Assembly: GCF_006636215.1 (NCBI RefSeq)
Contig: NZ_VIFM01000033.1
Span: forward strand, 1 to 64,000
Direction: 5' to 3'
Source of the DNA: Myxococcus llanfairpwllgwyngyllgogerychwyrndrobwllllantysiliogogogochensis
GTDB lineage: Bacteria > Myxococcota > Myxococcia > Myxococcales > Myxococcaceae
DNA: 64,000 nucleotides
Shown here: piece by piece, positions 62,296-64,000 of the stretch
How positions within the stretch are numbered: the stretch's first letter is position 1
How the letters are laid out: each line of letters begins with the position of its first letter
Notes under the pieces: model-generated
Told to the model about the DNA's origin: nothing
What the model saw: the letters and a program-made list of their open reading frames with translations, nothing else
Databases searched by the model: none
Made by a program: the position numbers and the translations under genes

Positions 62296-63017
62296 CAACC
62301 CGCCTGCTCCACCTTGCCGGGGTCCTTCACCAGGTTGAGATACATCTGCGCGCTCTTGTTGTCCGGGCTGCGCGCCAGCACGTCCTCCCACACCTGCACC
62401 GCCTCCGCCCTGCGACCGGCGGAGTACAGCGCCACGCCGTACTGGATACGGCCTGGGATGAAGGATGGGTTCTGGGCGATGACCTGCTCGTACTCGGCGA
62501 TGGCCGCCACGTTGTCACCCGCGTCGCGCAGGGCGTTGCCCAGCTTGAGGCGGATGTCCACGAACTGGGGACACAGGCCCAGCGCGCGACGGTACTCCTC
62601 GACGGCCTTCTGCCAGGCGCCGCTGGACGCGTACACGTCGCCAATCTCGCCGTACATGTTGGCGATCTTCTTCTCGACGTAGGGGTCCAACTCACCGGGG
62701 CCGGTCTTCTGCCGGGACAAGGCGGCCTGGTAGACCTCCTTCGCCTCGGCGTACTTCCCCATGTCGTTGTAGATGACCGCCAGGTTCAGCGCCGCTTCGG
62801 TGTACGCCGGATTCAGGTTCAGCGCGGACTCGAACGCCCGCTGCGCCCGGGCGAACTGGCCCTGGTCGTGGTAGATGATGCCGAGCATGTTGAATACGTC
62901 CGCGAACGTCGGATTCTGCTCGACGATTTTCGCGAGGTACTGCTCGGCCTGGGCGTACTGCTTCTTCTCGAAGTAGCCGCGCCCGAGGGTCAGTAGCTGC
63001 TTGAGGGGCTCTTCCAT
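62295..63017 (-). CDS. tetratricopeptide-repeat protein
   Basis: A 240-residue protein made of about six TPR units, for example AEQYLAKIVEQNPTFADVFN, FESALNLNPAYTEAALNLAV and YEQVIAQNPSFIPGRIQYGV. There is no signal peptide, so it is cytoplasmic. It is coupled by TGATG to the FHA gene and should be a protein-binding partner in the same pathway; the chain may extend upstream to a membrane protein and a BamD-like gene. Confidence 0.92.
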   Translation of the reverse strand: MEEPLKQLLTLGRGYFEKKQYAQAEQYLAKIVEQNPTFADVFNMLGIIYHDQGQFARAQRAFESALNLNPAYTEAALNLAVIYNDMGKYAEAKEVYQAALSRQKTGPGELDPYVEKKIANMYGEIGDVYASSGAWQKAVEEYRRALGLCPQFVDIRLKLGNALRDAGDNVAAIAEYEQVIAQNPSFIPGRIQYGVALYSAGRRAEAVQVWEDVLARSPDNKSAQMYLNLVKDPGKVEQAG

Positions 63018-63058
63018 GACTCGGCCCGTCCTCGGGCCCTGCCTCCGACGCAGGTAGC

Positions 63059-63763
63059 CTACATGAGCCCGGGCGAAAACAAGAATTCATCACCGTGAAG
63101 CGTGAGCGACAGCGACCGTTGGCCCCGGGTGTCCACCGGCCTCGACGGGAGAGAGCCCTGCAGCCGCCAGTGCTCCGTGACGACCGCCTCCTCCCGCTCC
63201 AAACGGATGTACCACGCCTCCGCCCGATAGACGCGTCCTCGCATCATCTTCAGCTCTTCCCATTCGGGTCCCGCCACTCCGGGATTTCCCGGCACGGTCA
63301 GCCGACTCAGGGCCTCCGCGTTCGCCGTCTCGAGCGCGCGGCGCCGGGCCTCCAGCGCGGCCACCACGGCGACCAGTCGAGGGGCGGCGGAGGGCTCGGG
63401 TTCCCAGTCTCCATTCTTGAAGACGAAGGGCACGCGCTCCACGCCGGCCGTGCCCACCTGGGTAGGGCCCAGCGTCCCCTTGAAGTCGAGGGTGGCGAAG
63501 GCCTCCGCCCGCTTCGCACCGGGCTCCACCGTCACGGTGATGCGGGCGAAGTGGTGCTCCTGGGAGACGAGCGGCGCGGCCGCGTGGGGGATGGGCAGGG
63601 AAAGCCCGTAGGCCTCGGTCTGCTTCAGGACGGTGATGACCTCAGCCTCGGGCCCCGCGGCGAAGCCCAGGAGCCGGGGGACGAGCACCGCGCAGGCGGC
63701 GAGCACCGCCAGTCCGGCGATGAACAGGCCGCCCAGGCGGCTCCATTGCTGCGTCGTCCTCAC
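63059..63763 (-). CDS. membrane-anchored protein of unknown function
   Basis: A 234-residue protein with one N-terminal helix (LGGLFIAGLAVLAACAVLVP near 10-29) and an exported beta-rich domain. ITVTVEPGAKRAEAFATLDF and WYIRLEREEAVVTEHWRL suggest a fold like small NTF2/SnoaL or lipocalin-type modules, but I recognise no family. The start is a GTG overlapping the BamD-like stop (GTGA), which makes it a likely cotranscribed partner of that gene. Confidence 0.8.
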   Translation of the reverse strand: MRTTQQWSRLGGLFIAGLAVLAACAVLVPRLLGFAAGPEAEVITVLKQTEAYGLSLPIPHAAAPLVSQEHHFARITVTVEPGAKRAEAFATLDFKGTLGPTQVGTAGVERVPFVFKNGDWEPEPSAAPRLVAVVAALEARRRALETANAEALSRLTVPGNPGVAGPEWEELKMMRGRVYRAEAWYIRLEREEAVVTEHWRLQGSLPSRPVDTRGQRSLSLTLHGDEFLFSPGLM

Positions 63764-64000
63764 GTGCCCAGCATGCGCTGGGCCTTCTCCGCGGCGGGAG
63801 TCCCGGGCAGGCGGCGCAGCACCTGGCGCAGCGTCTCCTCCGCGCGCTTCGGGTCATTCAGCTTCACGTACGCCTCATGCAGGTCGAAGAGCGCCTCCTC
63901 CTCGAAGGGCGTGCCCGGATACTTGGTGAGAAGGGCCTCCAGTCGCTGGGCGACGGCCTTCCAGCGCTCGCGCTTCGTGTAGAAGCGGGCCACGTACAGC
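63760..64000 (-). CDS. bamD: BamD/YfiO-like outer-membrane assembly lipoprotein, N-terminus outside window
   Basis: The C-terminal 79 residues are present. VARFYTKRERWKAVAQRLEA and LLTKYPGTPFEEEALFDLHE match the last TPR repeats of BamD, and GTPAAEKAQRMLG ends it. BamD is the essential lipoprotein of the BAM complex that inserts outer-membrane barrels. The missing start should hold the lipobox. It overlaps the membrane-protein gene as GTGA. Identity rests on a short C-terminal fragment, so other TPR lipoproteins are possible. Confidence 0.65.
   Translation of the reverse strand, partial: LYVARFYTKRERWKAVAQRLEALLTKYPGTPFEEEALFDLHEAYVKLNDPKRAEETLRQVLRRLPGTPAAEKAQRMLGT

Overview
The window is very GC-rich with dense, mostly operonic genes, many lipoproteins, ECF sigma factors, FHA/DUF4388, FecR-type and Cys-repeat proteins, and the order tig-clpP-clpX-(S9 peptidase)-lon. 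This points to a myxobacterium of the Myxococcus/Corallococcus/Archangium type. That assignment is inferred from gene content and codon use; there is no rRNA here. I see no rRNA operon, insertion sequence, integrase or CRISPR array.

Layout. 1-8 kb: a partial tRNA 2'-O-methyltransferase (trmL), DUF192, a PP2C phosphatase, a coupled treZ / glycogen-debranching pair (glycogen to trehalose), and an amgK/murU-like pair that would recycle cell-wall MurNAc. 8-14 kb: cystathionine beta-synthase (its partner gamma-lyase lies at 25.8-27 kb), an alkylation-repair pair (Ada-AlkA fusion plus Ogt), a PEP-mutase-family lyase, a MaoC hydratase and a small Cys-rich secreted peptide. 14-18 kb: a lipoprotein and a three-gene cassette of ECF sigma factor, membrane anti-sigma-like protein and exported caspase fused to a probable outer-membrane barrel. 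18-31 kb: a zinc-ribbon protein, a TetR/nitroreductase pair with a clear operator, a nucleoside-phosphorylase-like protein, a collagen-like/S74-chaperone lipoprotein, a discoidin-metallophosphatase lipoprotein, enoyl-CoA hydratase, a free-standing RlmK-like methyltransferase and a Cys-repeat lipoprotein. 30-42 kb: an ECF sigma/FecR-like pair, DTW protein, RsmE, an M24 aminopeptidase with a histone-like tail, a winged-helix protein, a DUF4123 pair, DUF2914, and a monothiol glutaredoxin/BolA/AlgH cluster.

42-49 kb: a response regulator and a peptide-ABC operon without ATPases. Its two intergenic gaps are filled by small ORFs joined by ATGA stop/start overlaps; one gap is a seven-copy 81-84 bp tandem repeat that duplicates the ribosome-binding site and ATGA junction. 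47-55 kb: the proteostasis island (lon, prolyl oligopeptidase, clpX, clpP, tig). 55-58 kb: six tRNA genes on the minus strand (Leu, Lys, Arg, His, Arg, Pro) around a lone phage-type recombinase gene (bet), which has a strong intrinsic terminator in its leader. 58-64 kb: rdgB, rph, an amidase, selD and a chain of FHA, TPR, membrane-anchored and BamD-like genes running off the window.

The most unusual items are the ATGA-coupled tandem repeat in the ABC operon, the ECF/anti-sigma/exported-caspase cassette, and the terminator-bearing leader before bet.
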